This document shows, one piece after another, positions 1 to 9,330 of a stretch of 64,000 nucleotides of DNA. Below the pieces are notes generated by a model, which worked only from the letters and a program-made list of their open reading frames with translations, was not told where the DNA came from and did no database searches. The number at the start of each line of letters is the position of its first letter. Position 1 is the stretch's first letter. The position numbers and the translations under genes are program-made. The stretch is from Myxococcales bacterium (GTDB lineage: Bacteria > Myxococcota_A > Polyangia > Polyangiales > JADJMO01), in the NCBI GenBank assembly GCA_016709545.1, contig JADJMO010000001.1, forward strand, positions 372,001 through 436,000. The letters run 5' to 3'.

Positions 1-35
1 GCGAAGGAACCGGGCCCGGAGGGCCACGACAAGGC

Positions 36-1106
<1,071 letters not shown>

Positions 1107-1137
1107 CTCCGGTCCCTGGACGGGCTGAGCGCGACGC

Positions 1138-1920
1138 TCAGACGCCGACGAGGTCGATCTCCATTTCCAAGATGTCGATGCGGCGCGAATGCAAGGCATC
1201 GCAGTCCTCACGCGGCTGCAGCATCTGTCGGACCATCTGGGCCTGGTGACGAGGTTCCCGCATCTTCCGGACGAAGGCTCGGCAGCACTCGCGCTCGTCG
1301 GCATCCATGATCCCAGCGAGCTCGCGAGCCAGCACCTGCACGCGGGCTTCCTCCGGCGAGAGTCCAGCCTCGGCCTGCTCGAGGGTGAACATGCGCTCGT
1401 CGTCGTTCGGGGGGTACCCTTCGAAGATGTCTACGAGGTGCGCGAGGTCCTTCGTCGTCCGGGCGTGCCGATCGAGGTAGGAGATCATCTTGAGGAGCGC
1501 GAGGACGGGCACCGGCGGGAGGAGCAGTTCCAGCTCGTCTGCGACCCGATAGGGCCTGCTGCGCGCGAACACGAGCCGCATCCCGCGCAGGTTCATCTCG
1601 CTGCCATCAGGCCACACCAGGGTTCCAGCATTCACCGCTTCGACGGGCGCGGGGACGATGTCGATCTGGACGCCATTCGGCGCAGTCCACTCGTGGATAC
1701 GCTGCTCGTGTCGCGTCCAGTCGGGTAGCGCGAGCAGCGCGGTCGTCGACTCGACCGTGGTTGCGACGACGAAGTCGATGTCCTCGGTCTTGTTGCGGAG
1801 GTGGAGCTGACACTTCAGGGCCACCGCGCCGACGAGCGCGAACGGCACACTGCGGAGGGCGCTCGTGAGCTGTCGGGCGGCCTCGATCTGGTCGGGGGTC
1901 AGCGGAGGAATCGAGGTCAT
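1138..1920 (-). CDS. AbiEii-like nucleotidyltransferase (type IV TA toxin candidate)
   Basis: A 260-residue nucleotidyltransferase-fold protein. Near the N-terminus FALVGAVALKCQ is followed by TEDIDFVV, the G-(S/A)-x20-DxD arrangement of the pol-beta/MNT superfamily. A later segment, LLKMISYLDRHARTTKDLAHL, matches the K...R...KD pattern of AbiEii/AbiGii-like proteins. Its ATG overlaps the stop of the upstream AbiEi-like gene by ATGA, so the two are translationally coupled, which is the usual antitoxin-then-toxin order of AbiE systems. AbiEii toxins are known to act by nucleotidyl transfer to tRNA or other targets. Here that is inferred from family resemblance; a housekeeping nucleotidyltransferase is less likely given the pairing. 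Confidence 0.8.
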   Translation of the reverse strand: MTSIPPLTPDQIEAARQLTSALRSVPFALVGAVALKCQLHLRNKTEDIDFVVATTVESTTALLALPDWTRHEQRIHEWTAPNGVQIDIVPAPVEAVNAGTLVWPDGSEMNLRGMRLVFARSRPYRVADELELLLPPVPVLALLKMISYLDRHARTTKDLAHLVDIFEGYPPNDDERMFTLEQAEAGLSPEEARVQVLARELAGIMDADERECCRAFVRKMREPRHQAQMVRQMLQPREDCDALHSRRIDILEMEIDLVGV

Positions 1921-3017
1921 GAGAATGCTGTGAGTTGCTCCTCGCGGAGTGCTGTCGCGGCTTCCCGGGTGCGCTCGTCCGGAGATACCATCATCTCCGC
2001 GTAGAGGAGGAGCGGATGGACCGCGCCCTGCCGAGAGTCCGCGCCCTCTGTCGCCGTGGGCCCAGGCACCCGCAACACCTCGAGGTTGCCCGTGGGGGAT
2101 GGCAGCGCGCGGAGCTGCCGGAGCGCGCTCGTGGGGAGGTCCGTGACGTGCAGCGTCGTGAGCGAGGGGCGGTAGTGCTTCGTCAGACGCCAGCAGCCAC
2201 TTGCGCCTCCCCACCACCAGGAGCGCTCACCGCTGGGTGTGAACTCGCGCTCGATACGCTCCTCGAGGGCCTGAGGGTCGCCCCACGGCGTCGCATAGCG
2301 ACCCACGAACAATCGGGGGCGAAGGACGTTGGCGTAGCCAGTAACGAACCTGTCGAACAAGTCGGAAGGGCGAACGAGGTGCAGTCGCCCGCGGGAGCGT
2401 GCCAGGATTCCCTCGGCTTCGAGGCGACGAAGCTGATTGCTGACGGTGCTCTTCGTCGCGTTGGCATGCAGCTCCATCACCCGTAGCGGCTCGTCGAGGA
2501 GCTCAGGACGGGCGAGGAGTGCGAACAGGACGGCGTACCCAGGTGCGCGCACGGCCTGGGACACGACGCCTGACTCGATGCGGCGGCGTTCGACGTGGTG
2601 CAACAAGACGTCGCCGTCCATGGTGAGGTGGCAGTTGCCCGTCGCATCGATGAAGTTCGCCCCACGCTCGATGAGGTAGGCGGCCATGGGGGGGGCGACG
2701 TAGGGTGCGCACAACAACCAAGGCTTCGTCAGCTTCGCGTAGCGTCCCAGGACGCCGTCGACGAGCGCGTAGCTGAGGTGAGTGGTCTTGGTCTCGACGA
2801 GGAAGCGCGTGGCCGCACGCAGCTTGGGTCGGCGGATGACGAGTACCGCATCGCCCGACGCCGGTTCGCCGCCCCGGGTTCGTGGTTGGACCGTGACGTC
2901 GATCGAGAGCGAGGGCGCAAGTCGGCCGACATGGGCGATCGCGGCGTGGAGAAGCTCCACGTCTCGTTCTCGTGCTGCTCGGGGGGCGAGAGCCATACGC
3001 TTTTCATGGTTGTCCAT
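1917..3017 (-). CDS. AbiEi-family antitoxin/regulator with N-terminal nuclease-like domain
   Basis: A 366-residue protein encoded just upstream of, and overlapping, the AbiEii-like gene. The centre contains a winged-helix segment (about residues 175-235, with ATKSTVSNQLRRLEAEGIL as probable recognition helix). The N-terminal 130 residues contain GDAVLVIRRPK and then FLVETK, spaced like a PD-(D/E)xK core. A middle segment, ERGANFIDATGNCHL, is typical of the large AbiEi-like family. AbiEi antitoxins are known to repress their own operon by binding inverted repeats, and a 19-bp palindrome overlaps this gene's start codon. The start was set at MDNHEKRMAL because longer versions run through non-conserved low-complexity sequence and would include the operator. 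Confidence 0.78.
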   Translation of the reverse strand: MDNHEKRMALAPRAARERDVELLHAAIAHVGRLAPSLSIDVTVQPRTRGGEPASGDAVLVIRRPKLRAATRFLVETKTTHLSYALVDGVLGRYAKLTKPWLLCAPYVAPPMAAYLIERGANFIDATGNCHLTMDGDVLLHHVERRRIESGVVSQAVRAPGYAVLFALLARPELLDEPLRVMELHANATKSTVSNQLRRLEAEGILARSRGRLHLVRPSDLFDRFVTGYANVLRPRLFVGRYATPWGDPQALEERIEREFTPSGERSWWWGGASGCWRLTKHYRPSLTTLHVTDLPTSALRQLRALPSPTGNLEVLRVPGPTATEGADSRQGAVHPLLLYAEMMVSPDERTREAATALREEQLTAFS

Positions 3018-3029
3018 TACTAATGGACA
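3011..3029 (-). promoter_or_regulatory. 19-bp palindromic operator over the AbiEi-like start codon
   Basis: TGTCCATTACTAATGGACA is a perfect inverted repeat of nine bases around one central base. It overlaps the ATG of the AbiEi-like gene (3015-3017). It is A/T-rich compared with its surroundings and lies where binding would block transcription or initiation. Autorepression by the AbiEi-like protein is inferred from its winged helix and from known AbiE systems. Confidence 0.7.
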
Positions 3030-3290
3030 GTCCAGTTCTCGTGCCGGAGCGTCGAAATACCGCGGCAAACGCGAGTGTCTACGTTTCGGCTTCGAGCCGT
3101 CGCTGGTGGCCCTGCGGGGATTGGCTGGTAGAATCTCCGCACGGCTTGCGGAGATTGTCTTCCCCGCCGACAAGCGACCTTGCGAGCCCATCCGCGCCCA
3201 CGTTCAGACCATGAACGAACGGCCTTCTGTGCCGCATGTTCGCGAGTCTTTCATGAACGAGCCTCGAGCTCGTTGGGACACGACCACACG
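3030..3290. other. Intergenic region upstream of the AbiE-like pair
   Basis: This gap separates the AbiEi-like operator from the hairpin behind the aldehyde dehydrogenase gene. No convincing coding sequence was found. It should hold the minus-strand promoter for the toxin-antitoxin pair, but no unambiguous -35/-10 pair can be named. Confidence 0.5.
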
Positions 3291-3332
3291 ACCCGCAGAC
3301 GTCTGCGTGTGGAGCCGCAGACGTCTGCGGGT
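3291..3332 (-). terminator. Double-palindrome hairpin behind the aldehyde dehydrogenase gene
   Basis: Two copies of the 14-base palindrome CGCAGACGTCTGCG (3294-3307 and 3316-3329) are extended by ACC and GGT, so that 17-base arms pair across an 8-base loop. It lies 19 bases beyond the stop of the minus-strand aldehyde dehydrogenase gene, where a terminator is expected. No U-tract follows, so factor-assisted termination or a protein-binding site is also possible. Confidence 0.5.
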
Positions 3333-3350
3333 CCGACTGCGCCGATGGGG

Positions 3351-4721
3351 TCAGAGCAGCATCCGGATGATCTTCTCCTTCAGCGACGTGTACGGCGGGT
3401 AGATCACCGAGGCATCCAGGAACGTGGGCTTGATCAGCACCGCGCGCCGGTGGGTGAACGTGTCGAACGTGAGCTTGCCGTGGTAGGCGCCCATCCCGCT
3501 CTCGCCCACGCCGCCGAACGGCAGGTTCGGCACGCCGAAGTGCATCCCGGTGTGGTTCACCGTGGCGCCGCCCGACGTGGTGCGGTCGATCACCTCGCGC
3601 TGCACGCCCTCGTTCTCGCTGAACACGTAGAGCGCGAGCGGCTTGTCGCGGCGGTTCACGAACGAGATGGCCTCGTCCATGTCGTGCACCTTCAGCACCG
3701 GGAGGATCGGCCCGAAGATCTCCTCGTGCATCACCTTGGCCGTCTCGGGCACGTCGCGCAGCACGACCGGCGAGAGGTAGCGCTCGGCCTCGACCGCCTT
3801 GATCTCGGTGACCGCCTCGCCCTCGCCGAGCAGCCGCGACAGGCGCTGGTGGTGGCGGGCGTTGACGATGCGCGCGTAGTCGGGCGAGCGCTGCGGGTCG
3901 TCGCCGTAGAACTCGCGGATCGTCTCGCGCAGGCGGTCGAGCAGCTTGTCGTGGATCGAGGCGTGGGCGAGCACGTAGTCCGGCGCGATGCAGGTCTGCC
4001 CGGCGTTGAAGTACTTGCCCCACACGATGCGGCGCACGCCGACGTCGAGATCGGCTTCCTTGTCGACGATACACGGGGACTTGCCGCCGAGCTCGAGGGT
4101 CACCGGCGTGAGGTGCTTGGCGGCGGCGCCCATCACCACCCGGCCCACCGTGCCGTTGCCCGTGTAGAAGATGTGATCGAACCGCTGCTCGAGGAGCGCG
4201 GTGGTCTCGGCGACGCCGCCCTCGACCACCTTCACGACGTCCGGGTCGAGGTACTGGGGCAGCAGGCGCGCGAGCAGCGCCGACACGTTCGGGGTCATCT
4301 CGCTCGGCTTCACCACTGCGCAGTTGCCGGCCGCGATCGCGCCGATCAGCGGGGCCACGACGAGCTGGAACGGGTAGTTCCAGGGGCCGATGAGCAGCAC
4401 GACCCCGAGCGGGTCCTTGTGGATCTCGGCGCGTGCCGGTTGGGTGGAGGCCGGCGTCGCGACGCGCTCGGGCCGGGTCCACGCCGGCAGCTTCTTCTTC
4501 ACCATCGCGATCTCGCCCAGGACGAAGCCGAGCTCGGCGACGTACGCCTCCATGCGCGGCTTGCCGACGTCCACCCGGAGGGCCTCGAGGATCTCGCCCT
4601 CGCGCTCCTCGATCATGCGCTGGAGGGCAGCGAGCTGCCCCAGGCGGAACGAGAGCGGGCGCGTGCGCCCACCGTCGAAGGTCTTGCGGAGGCTCGAGAC
4701 GAGGGCGGCGGCGTCGACCAT
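3351..4721 (-). CDS. NAD(P)-dependent aldehyde dehydrogenase
   Basis: A 456-residue aldehyde dehydrogenase of the class-3/fatty-aldehyde type (short, soluble). It oxidises aldehydes to carboxylic acids. Visible motifs are GPWNYPF in the cofactor-binding region, KPSEMTPN, the catalytic-base segment LELGGKSP, and the nucleophile in NAGQTCIAPDY. EEIFGPILPV and the C-terminal PFGGVGESGMGAYHGK are also present. The length fits class-3 enzymes (about 450-480 residues). The ATG is preceded by an AGGAGAAA ribosome-binding site. It is transcribed alone, divergently from the lipoprotein gene at 4823, and followed by a strong hairpin. The substrate is unknown; medium- or long-chain or aromatic aldehydes are typical. 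Confidence 0.93.
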   Translation of the reverse strand: MVDAAALVSSLRKTFDGGRTRPLSFRLGQLAALQRMIEEREGEILEALRVDVGKPRMEAYVAELGFVLGEIAMVKKKLPAWTRPERVATPASTQPARAEIHKDPLGVVLLIGPWNYPFQLVVAPLIGAIAAGNCAVVKPSEMTPNVSALLARLLPQYLDPDVVKVVEGGVAETTALLEQRFDHIFYTGNGTVGRVVMGAAAKHLTPVTLELGGKSPCIVDKEADLDVGVRRIVWGKYFNAGQTCIAPDYVLAHASIHDKLLDRLRETIREFYGDDPQRSPDYARIVNARHHQRLSRLLGEGEAVTEIKAVEAERYLSPVVLRDVPETAKVMHEEIFGPILPVLKVHDMDEAISFVNRRDKPLALYVFSENEGVQREVIDRTTSGGATVNHTGMHFGVPNLPFGGVGESGMGAYHGKLTFDTFTHRRAVLIKPTFLDASVIYPPYTSLKEKIIRMLL

Positions 4722-4822
4722 GGGTTTCTCCTGGAGGCTTCCGCAAGAGTAGACAGGGTGGCTTCCCCGGCGTCGAGGGCTTGCGGAGGGGAGGATGCCG
4801 TCCTACGACGCGCGGCTCACCA

Positions 4823-5698
4823 ATGGCGAACCGCACACGCTTTCTCGGGCTTTCTTTCGTCGGTCTCCTCGCTGCCTCGGGCCTCGTCGGTGCGGTCGCG
4901 CTCGTGGGCTGCGGCTCCGACCCGGCCCCGGTCGACGCGACCGACACTGGCACCACGGCCGACGCGTCCGACACGGGCAAGATCGACACGGGCAAGGTGG
5001 ACACCGGCACCTCCGAGGTCGACCCGACCTCCTGCGCCGAGCCGCTCCCCACGGGCTTCACCTGCCCGACCCCGAGCGCCGGCGCGCCCACCACGGCGTG
5101 CACCGAGGCCGCGCTGCAGGACTTCGTCACCGCCTGCATCACCGCCAAGCTCGACGTGCCGTCCACCTGCGCCACGTGGAAGACCGCCAACCCCACCTGT
5201 CTCCCCTGCATCGAGAGCTTCTCGTGGGACTACATCCCCGGCAAGCTCTACCCGGACGACTACAAGTGTTACTGGCGCTCGATGGACGCGGCCTGCGCCA
5301 AGTCGGCGAACTGCTCCTACGACTGCCAGGACAAGGTGTGCGGCACCTGCGACGACACCACCTCGGAGCGCGACGACTGCGTCGCCGCCGCCATCAAGTC
5401 GGGCGGCAAGTGCTACGACGTGGCCGCGAAGGACGCGACGGTGTGCTTCGAGAAGTACTCCGCGCAGATCGACACCTGCACCCTCGACGAGATCTACAAG
5501 GAGACGCCCGACGTCACCCTCCTCCGCAAGGAGATCCTCGAGTTCTACCGCGGCGCCTGCCGCGACAACGGCGTCTGGACCAACAAGGCCAGCGCCACGC
5601 CGCTCGACGGTGGCACCGACTCCGGCTCCACGGATAGCGGTTCGACGGACAGCGGCTCCTCCGATGCGGCCGCCGACGCGCCCGCCGACGGTGGCTGA
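4823..5698 (+). CDS. Cys-rich lipoprotein with Ser/Asp/Gly tail
   Basis: A 291-residue predicted lipoprotein of unknown function. The N-terminus MANRTRFLGLSF is followed by a hydrophobic stretch ending in LVGC, a clear lipobox. A Thr/Asp-rich linker comes next, then a central domain with about 18 cysteines, suggesting a disulfide-rich extracytoplasmic fold. The tail has repeated DSGSTDSGS-type units and ends Asp/Ala-rich. Such low-complexity tails are common on myxobacterial surface lipoproteins. The start was chosen because it puts the signal sequence at the N-terminus; upstream in-frame sequence is antisense to the aldehyde dehydrogenase. Its stop lies 10 bases before argJ, so it may be cotranscribed, but no functional link to arginine synthesis is apparent. 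Confidence 0.85.
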   Translation: MANRTRFLGLSFVGLLAASGLVGAVALVGCGSDPAPVDATDTGTTADASDTGKIDTGKVDTGTSEVDPTSCAEPLPTGFTCPTPSAGAPTTACTEAALQDFVTACITAKLDVPSTCATWKTANPTCLPCIESFSWDYIPGKLYPDDYKCYWRSMDAACAKSANCSYDCQDKVCGTCDDTTSERDDCVAAAIKSGGKCYDVAAKDATVCFEKYSAQIDTCTLDEIYKETPDVTLLRKEILEFYRGACRDNGVWTNKASATPLDGGTDSGSTDSGSTDSGSSDAAADAPADGG

Positions 5699-5708
5699 GG
5701 GGCGCGCG

Positions 5709-6908
5709 ATGGCCACCATCGCGCCTCCGGAGTTTCCTCCGGCCGATCACGATCTCACGCGCCTCGGCGTCCGCGCCGCCGGCGTGGCCGCGGGCATCAA
5801 GGCGAGCGGCAAGCCCGACGTGGCGCTGCTGGTGGCCGATGCACCGCTGTCGGTCGCGGGGGTGTTCACCCAGAACCTCCTCGCCGCGGCCCCGGTTGCC
5901 CTCTGCCGCGCCCACCTCGCGGCGAGCGGTGGCCGCATGCGCGCGCTCGTCGTCAACAGCGGCAACGCGAACGCGTGCACCGGTACACAGGGCGAAGCCG
6001 ACGCCGCCGCGATGGCCGCGCAGGTCGCCGCGCTCGTCGGCTGCCCGGTGCACGAGGTGCTCGTCTGCTCCACCGGCGTCATCGGCGTCCCGCTCCCGAT
6101 GGAGCGCGTGCGCGCCGGCATCGCCGCCGCGTTCGCGGCCCTCTCCGCCGAACCCGTCGGCGGCCGCGCGTTCCTCGCGGCCATCCAGACCACCGACGCC
6201 TTCGGCAAGGAGGCCAGCGAGGCCGCGGCGGGTCACGTCGTCGCCGGCGTCTGCAAGGGCGCGGGGATGATCCAGCCCGACATGGCGACCATGCTCGCCT
6301 TCGTCGGCACCGACGCCGCCGCGTCGCCCGCCGCGCTCGCGAGCGTGATCGGGCGCCTCGCCGCCCGCTCGTTCAACGCGGTCCACGTCGACACGCACAC
6401 GAGCACCAACGATACCTTCCTCCTCTTCTCGCGCGCGGGCAGCGGCGCGCTCGCTGGCGAGGTGCTCGCCAGCGTCGAGCGCGTCTCGCGCCGCCTCGCG
6501 TGGCTCATCGCGCGCGACGGCGAGGGCGCGACCAAGGTCACCACGATGACCGTGCGCGGCGCCGCGAGCGACGAGGCCGCGCGCGCCGTCGCCGTGCACG
6601 TCGCGAGCTCCGCCCTCGTCCGCACCGCGTTGTTCGGCAACGACCCGAACTGGGGGCGCTTCGTGAGCCAGGTCGGCAACAGCCGCGCGGTGAAGAGCGT
6701 CGCCGGCCTGCGGTGTCTGCTGCAGGGCACGGTCGTGTTCGAGGGCGGGGGGCCGACCCGCTTCGATCGCGCAGCGCTGTCGCAGGCGATGCGGGGGCCC
6801 GACGTGTCGCTCGAGATCGAGCTCGCCGAGGGCCACGGCGAGGCGGTGCTGCTCACGGCCGACCTCGGCTACGAGTACGTGCGCATCAACGCCGAGTACA
6901 CCACGTGA
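5709..6908 (+). CDS. argJ: Bifunctional ornithine acetyltransferase/N-acetylglutamate synthase
   Basis: A 399-residue ArgJ. It transfers the acetyl group from N-acetylornithine to glutamate and can also use acetyl-CoA, allowing cyclic arginine synthesis in the cytoplasm. The segment KGAGMIQPDMATML contains the autocleavage Thr that gives alpha and beta chains. Other conserved segments are VVNSGNANACTG, CSTGVIG, NDTFLLFSRAG, the GEGATK motif and LFGNDPNWGR. The length is typical. ATG at 5709 was chosen because GTG at 5692 lies inside the preceding gene. Its TGA overlaps the GTG of pyrD in a GTGA junction, so the two are coupled. Confidence 0.96.
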   Translation: MATIAPPEFPPADHDLTRLGVRAAGVAAGIKASGKPDVALLVADAPLSVAGVFTQNLLAAAPVALCRAHLAASGGRMRALVVNSGNANACTGTQGEADAAAMAAQVAALVGCPVHEVLVCSTGVIGVPLPMERVRAGIAAAFAALSAEPVGGRAFLAAIQTTDAFGKEASEAAAGHVVAGVCKGAGMIQPDMATMLAFVGTDAAASPAALASVIGRLAARSFNAVHVDTHTSTNDTFLLFSRAGSGALAGEVLASVERVSRRLAWLIARDGEGATKVTTMTVRGAASDEAARAVAVHVASSALVRTALFGNDPNWGRFVSQVGNSRAVKSVAGLRCLLQGTVVFEGGGPTRFDRAALSQAMRGPDVSLEIELAEGHGEAVLLTADLGYEYVRINAEYTT

Positions 6909-7990
6909 GCGCCTGGCGCTCGCTCCTGCGCCCGCTCTTGTTCCTGGCGTCGCCGGCCGAGGCGCACGCGCTCGGGTTCTTCGCGCTCGGCGCGCTCGAG
7001 CTCGCGCCGTCGCTCGCCGCGCGCCTGCGGCCGTCGCTCGACCCCTCGCTCACCGTCGAGGTCATGGGTCTGACGTTCCCTTCGCCGCTCGGGCTGGCGG
7101 GCGGGTTCGACAAGAACGCGGAGCGCCCCCACGCGCTCTCGGCGCTCGGCTTCGGCTTCCTCGAGCTCGGCACCGTCACCGCGCTCGCGCAGGAGCAGAA
7201 CCCCGAGCCGAACCTGTTCCGGCTCCCGCTCGACCGCGCGTTGATCAACCGGCTCGGGTTCCCGAACCAGGGCGCCGCCGCCGTCGCGCGCGCCTACGCG
7301 ACCCTTCCCTCGCCGCCGATCCCGGTCGGGTTCTCGATCGGGAAGTCGCGCCTCGTCGACATCGAGCCCATCGAGGACGCCATCGCCGACTACCTCGCTT
7401 CGTTCCGCGCGGTGCTCCCCGTCGCGCAGTTCGTGGTGGTCAACGTCTCGTCGCCCAACACCAAGAACCTCCGCGCGCTGCAGGGTCCGGCGGTCGCGCG
7501 CGCCCTGCTGTCGGCGCTCGTCGCCGAGAACGAGGGTCGCGTCCCCCTGCTGCTCAAGGTCGCTCCCGACCTCGACGAGGCCGAGCTCGACGCGCTGCTC
7601 GACGTGGTCGCCGAGGTGGGGCTCACCGGCGTCGTCTGCTCCAACACCACCATCCGCCGCGATGGCCTCCGCACGAGCGCGCGAGACATCGAGGCGATCG
7701 GTGGCGGCGGCCTCTCCGGCCCACCACTCCGCGAGCGCGCCCGCCTCGCGGTCCGCCGCGCGCGCCGTCGGCTCGGCGAGGATGCGGTCGTGATCGGGGT
7801 CGGGGGGGTCGAGACCGCAGCCGATGTCGTCGCCCTCGTGCGCTCCGGCGCAGACCTGGTGCAGGCGTACACCGGCTTCATCTACGGCGGTCCGCGCTTC
7901 CCGGCCCAGGTCACCCACGACCTCGCGCTCGAGCTCCGTCGACAGGGGGCCTCGCACCTCCGCGAGCTCCGCGACCGCGACCTCTCGTGA
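6905..7990 (+). CDS. pyrD: Dihydroorotate dehydrogenase (quinone), class 2
   Basis: A 361-residue membrane-associated flavoenzyme that oxidises dihydroorotate to orotate in pyrimidine synthesis, passing electrons to quinone. Class 2 is indicated by the N-terminal helical extension (SLLRPLLFLASPAEAHAL) and the length. Motifs include LAGGFDKNAE, FLELGTVT, the FMN/substrate segment VVVNVSSPNTKNLR, LLKVAPDL, SNTT and the phosphate-binding GVGGVETAAD. Ser in NVSSPNT is the expected catalytic base. The GTG start overlaps the argJ stop, and the GTGA at the end starts the next gene, so translation is coupled on both sides. The pairing joins two biosynthetic pathways that share carbamoyl phosphate. 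Confidence 0.95.
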   Translation: MSAWRSLLRPLLFLASPAEAHALGFFALGALELAPSLAARLRPSLDPSLTVEVMGLTFPSPLGLAGGFDKNAERPHALSALGFGFLELGTVTALAQEQNPEPNLFRLPLDRALINRLGFPNQGAAAVARAYATLPSPPIPVGFSIGKSRLVDIEPIEDAIADYLASFRAVLPVAQFVVVNVSSPNTKNLRALQGPAVARALLSALVAENEGRVPLLLKVAPDLDEAELDALLDVVAEVGLTGVVCSNTTIRRDGLRTSARDIEAIGGGGLSGPPLRERARLAVRRARRRLGEDAVVIGVGGVETAADVVALVRSGADLVQAYTGFIYGGPRFPAQVTHDLALELRRQGASHLRELRDRDLS

Positions 7991-8241
7991 AGCGCGCGCT
8001 CGTCCTCGCGCTGGTCGCCGCCCTGCTGCTGCGGCTCGGGCCCACCCTGCTCGCCTTCGTCTCGCCGCGCTTCCGGGCGCGCGCGCGGGCGATCGGGCGC
8101 CGGCTCGACGTCGTCGGCGCACTTGCCATGCTCGGCTGGACGGTGGGCCTCCTCACCCAGCGCGCGTTCGTCGAGGCCGCGGTGGTCGGGCTGATCTCGA
8201 TCCCGGTGGTGGTGGCCGGGGTCGTCGCGCTGCGTTCGTAG
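7987..8241 (+). CDS. Small two-helix membrane protein
   Basis: An 84-residue protein of unknown function. The N-terminal hydrophobic segment (RALVLALVAALLLRL) and a second one near the end (VGLISIPVVVAGVVAL) suggest two membrane helices joined by an Arg-rich loop (RFRARARAIGRR) that probably faces the cytoplasm. It starts at a GTG overlapping the pyrD stop (GTGA), which supports it as a real gene. No family was recognised. Its position after PyrD, a membrane-associated quinone enzyme, may be coincidental. Confidence 0.65.
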   Translation: MKRALVLALVAALLLRLGPTLLAFVSPRFRARARAIGRRLDVVGALAMLGWTVGLLTQRAFVEAAVVGLISIPVVVAGVVALRS

Positions 8242-8276
8242 TTGCCGGCGGCGCCCTCGCGTCCTCTACTCTCGCG

Positions 8277-8750
8277 GTGACCATCCGCAACGCCGTCGCC
8301 GAGGACCGCGCGCGCCTCGGCGAGCTCGCCGAGGGCCTCGTCCGGCTCCACCACGACCTCGACCCCGCGCGTTTCCTGCCCGGTGAGGGCATCGGCGAAG
8401 GCTACGGGCGCTGGCTCGTGAAGGAGTCGTCCCGCGAGGGCGCGGTGGTGCTCGTCGCCGAGAAGGACGGCGACGTGGTCGGCTACTGCTACGGCACGCT
8501 CGAGGGCCGCAACTACAACGACCTCCTCGACACGCACGGCAAGCTGCACGACGTGTTCGTGGCCGCTCCTGCGCGTCGTCTCGGCTTCGCCCGCGCGCTC
8601 GTGCTCGGGATGGCCGCCGCGCTCACCGCGAAGGGCGCCCCGCGGGTCGTCCTCGACACGGCGGTCGCCAACGAGGCCGCGCAGCGGCTGTTCGCCTCGC
8701 TCGGGTTCCGCCGCACGATGATCGAGATGACGCGGGAGGCGGGTCCGTGA
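8277..8750 (+). CDS. GNAT-family N-acetyltransferase
   Basis: A 157-residue acetyl-CoA-dependent acetyltransferase. It begins VTIRNAVAEDRARL, the usual GNAT first strand and helix. It continues with VVLVAEKDGDVVGYCYG (beta4) and LHDVFVAAPARRLGFARALV, a variant of the acetyl-CoA-binding R/Q-x-x-G-x-G/A loop (motif A). It ends with VVLDTAVANEAAQRLFASLGFRR, the motif-B segment with the Asn and the LYexlGF-like ending. GTG was chosen as the start because the fold begins there. Its stop overlaps the NUDIX gene start (GTGA). The substrate cannot be told; small molecules or protein N-termini are both possible. Confidence 0.88.
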   Translation: MTIRNAVAEDRARLGELAEGLVRLHHDLDPARFLPGEGIGEGYGRWLVKESSREGAVVLVAEKDGDVVGYCYGTLEGRNYNDLLDTHGKLHDVFVAAPARRLGFARALVLGMAAALTAKGAPRVVLDTAVANEAAQRLFASLGFRRTMIEMTREAGP

Positions 8751-9223
8751 CCGCCGCGCACTGCCTCCGCTGCGGCGTCGCGCTCGTCGATCGGCACGAC
8801 GGCGAGCGCACGCGGCGGACGTGCCCTGCCTGCGGCTGGGTGTTCTACGACAACCCGCTCCCGGTGGTGGCGGCGATCGTCGAGCACGAGGGCGCGGTGA
8901 TCCTCGTGCGCAACCACGGCTGGCCCGAGAAGATGTTCGCGCTCGTCACCGGCTTCCTCGAGCGCGACGAGACGCCCGAGGCCGGCGTGCTCCGCGAGGT
9001 GCGCGAGGAGCTCGGGCTCGAGGGCGAGGTGGTCTCGCTGATCGGGGTCTACGATTTCGCGATGCGCAACGAGCTCATCGTCGCGTTCCACGTGCGCGCC
9101 ACGGGCACGATCGTGCTCGGCGCCGAGCTCGCCGACCATCGACGCGTCGCGAAGGAGAAGCTCCGCCCCTGGCCGCTCGGCACGGGCCTCGCCGTGCGTG
9201 ACTGGCTCGCCCGCCAGACCTAG
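8747..9223 (+). CDS. NUDIX hydrolase with N-terminal zinc ribbon (NudC-like)
   Basis: A 158-residue nucleoside-diphosphate-X hydrolase. The N-terminus has CLRC and CPAC, a zinc ribbon like that of NADH pyrophosphatases, followed by a NUDIX domain. The box runs from GFLERDETPEAGVL to REVREELGL and contains the metal-binding REVREE core. The protein is shorter than NudC (about 250 residues) and lacks its N-terminal domain, so NAD(H) specificity is possible but not shown. It is translationally coupled to the GNAT gene through GTGA and ends the transcription unit that begins at the lipoprotein or argJ. Confidence 0.9.
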   Translation: MTAAHCLRCGVALVDRHDGERTRRTCPACGWVFYDNPLPVVAAIVEHEGAVILVRNHGWPEKMFALVTGFLERDETPEAGVLREVREELGLEGEVVSLIGVYDFAMRNELIVAFHVRATGTIVLGAELADHRRVAKEKLRPWPLGTGLAVRDWLARQT

Positions 9224-9330
9224 CTGGCGAGCCTCTTGCGTATCCCCCGAACGGAGTCTCCTCAGCGTCCAGTTCCCCGCAGTTCCCCGCGGAGCCCGCC
9301 GCAAACGTTGCGAACCCCTGAATCGCTTGC

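Noticed and set aside
5514..6836. Long minus-strand open frame opposite argJ
   Set aside because: Arg/Gly/Ala/His-rich composition without hydrophobic pattern; it is the antisense shadow of a well-conserved gene.
3180..6908. A very long open frame (over 1200 codons) running through the aldehyde dehydrogenase and lipoprotein genes into argJ
   Set aside because: Only the last 399 codons (argJ) are protein-like; the rest is antisense or out-of-frame shadow produced by high GC content.
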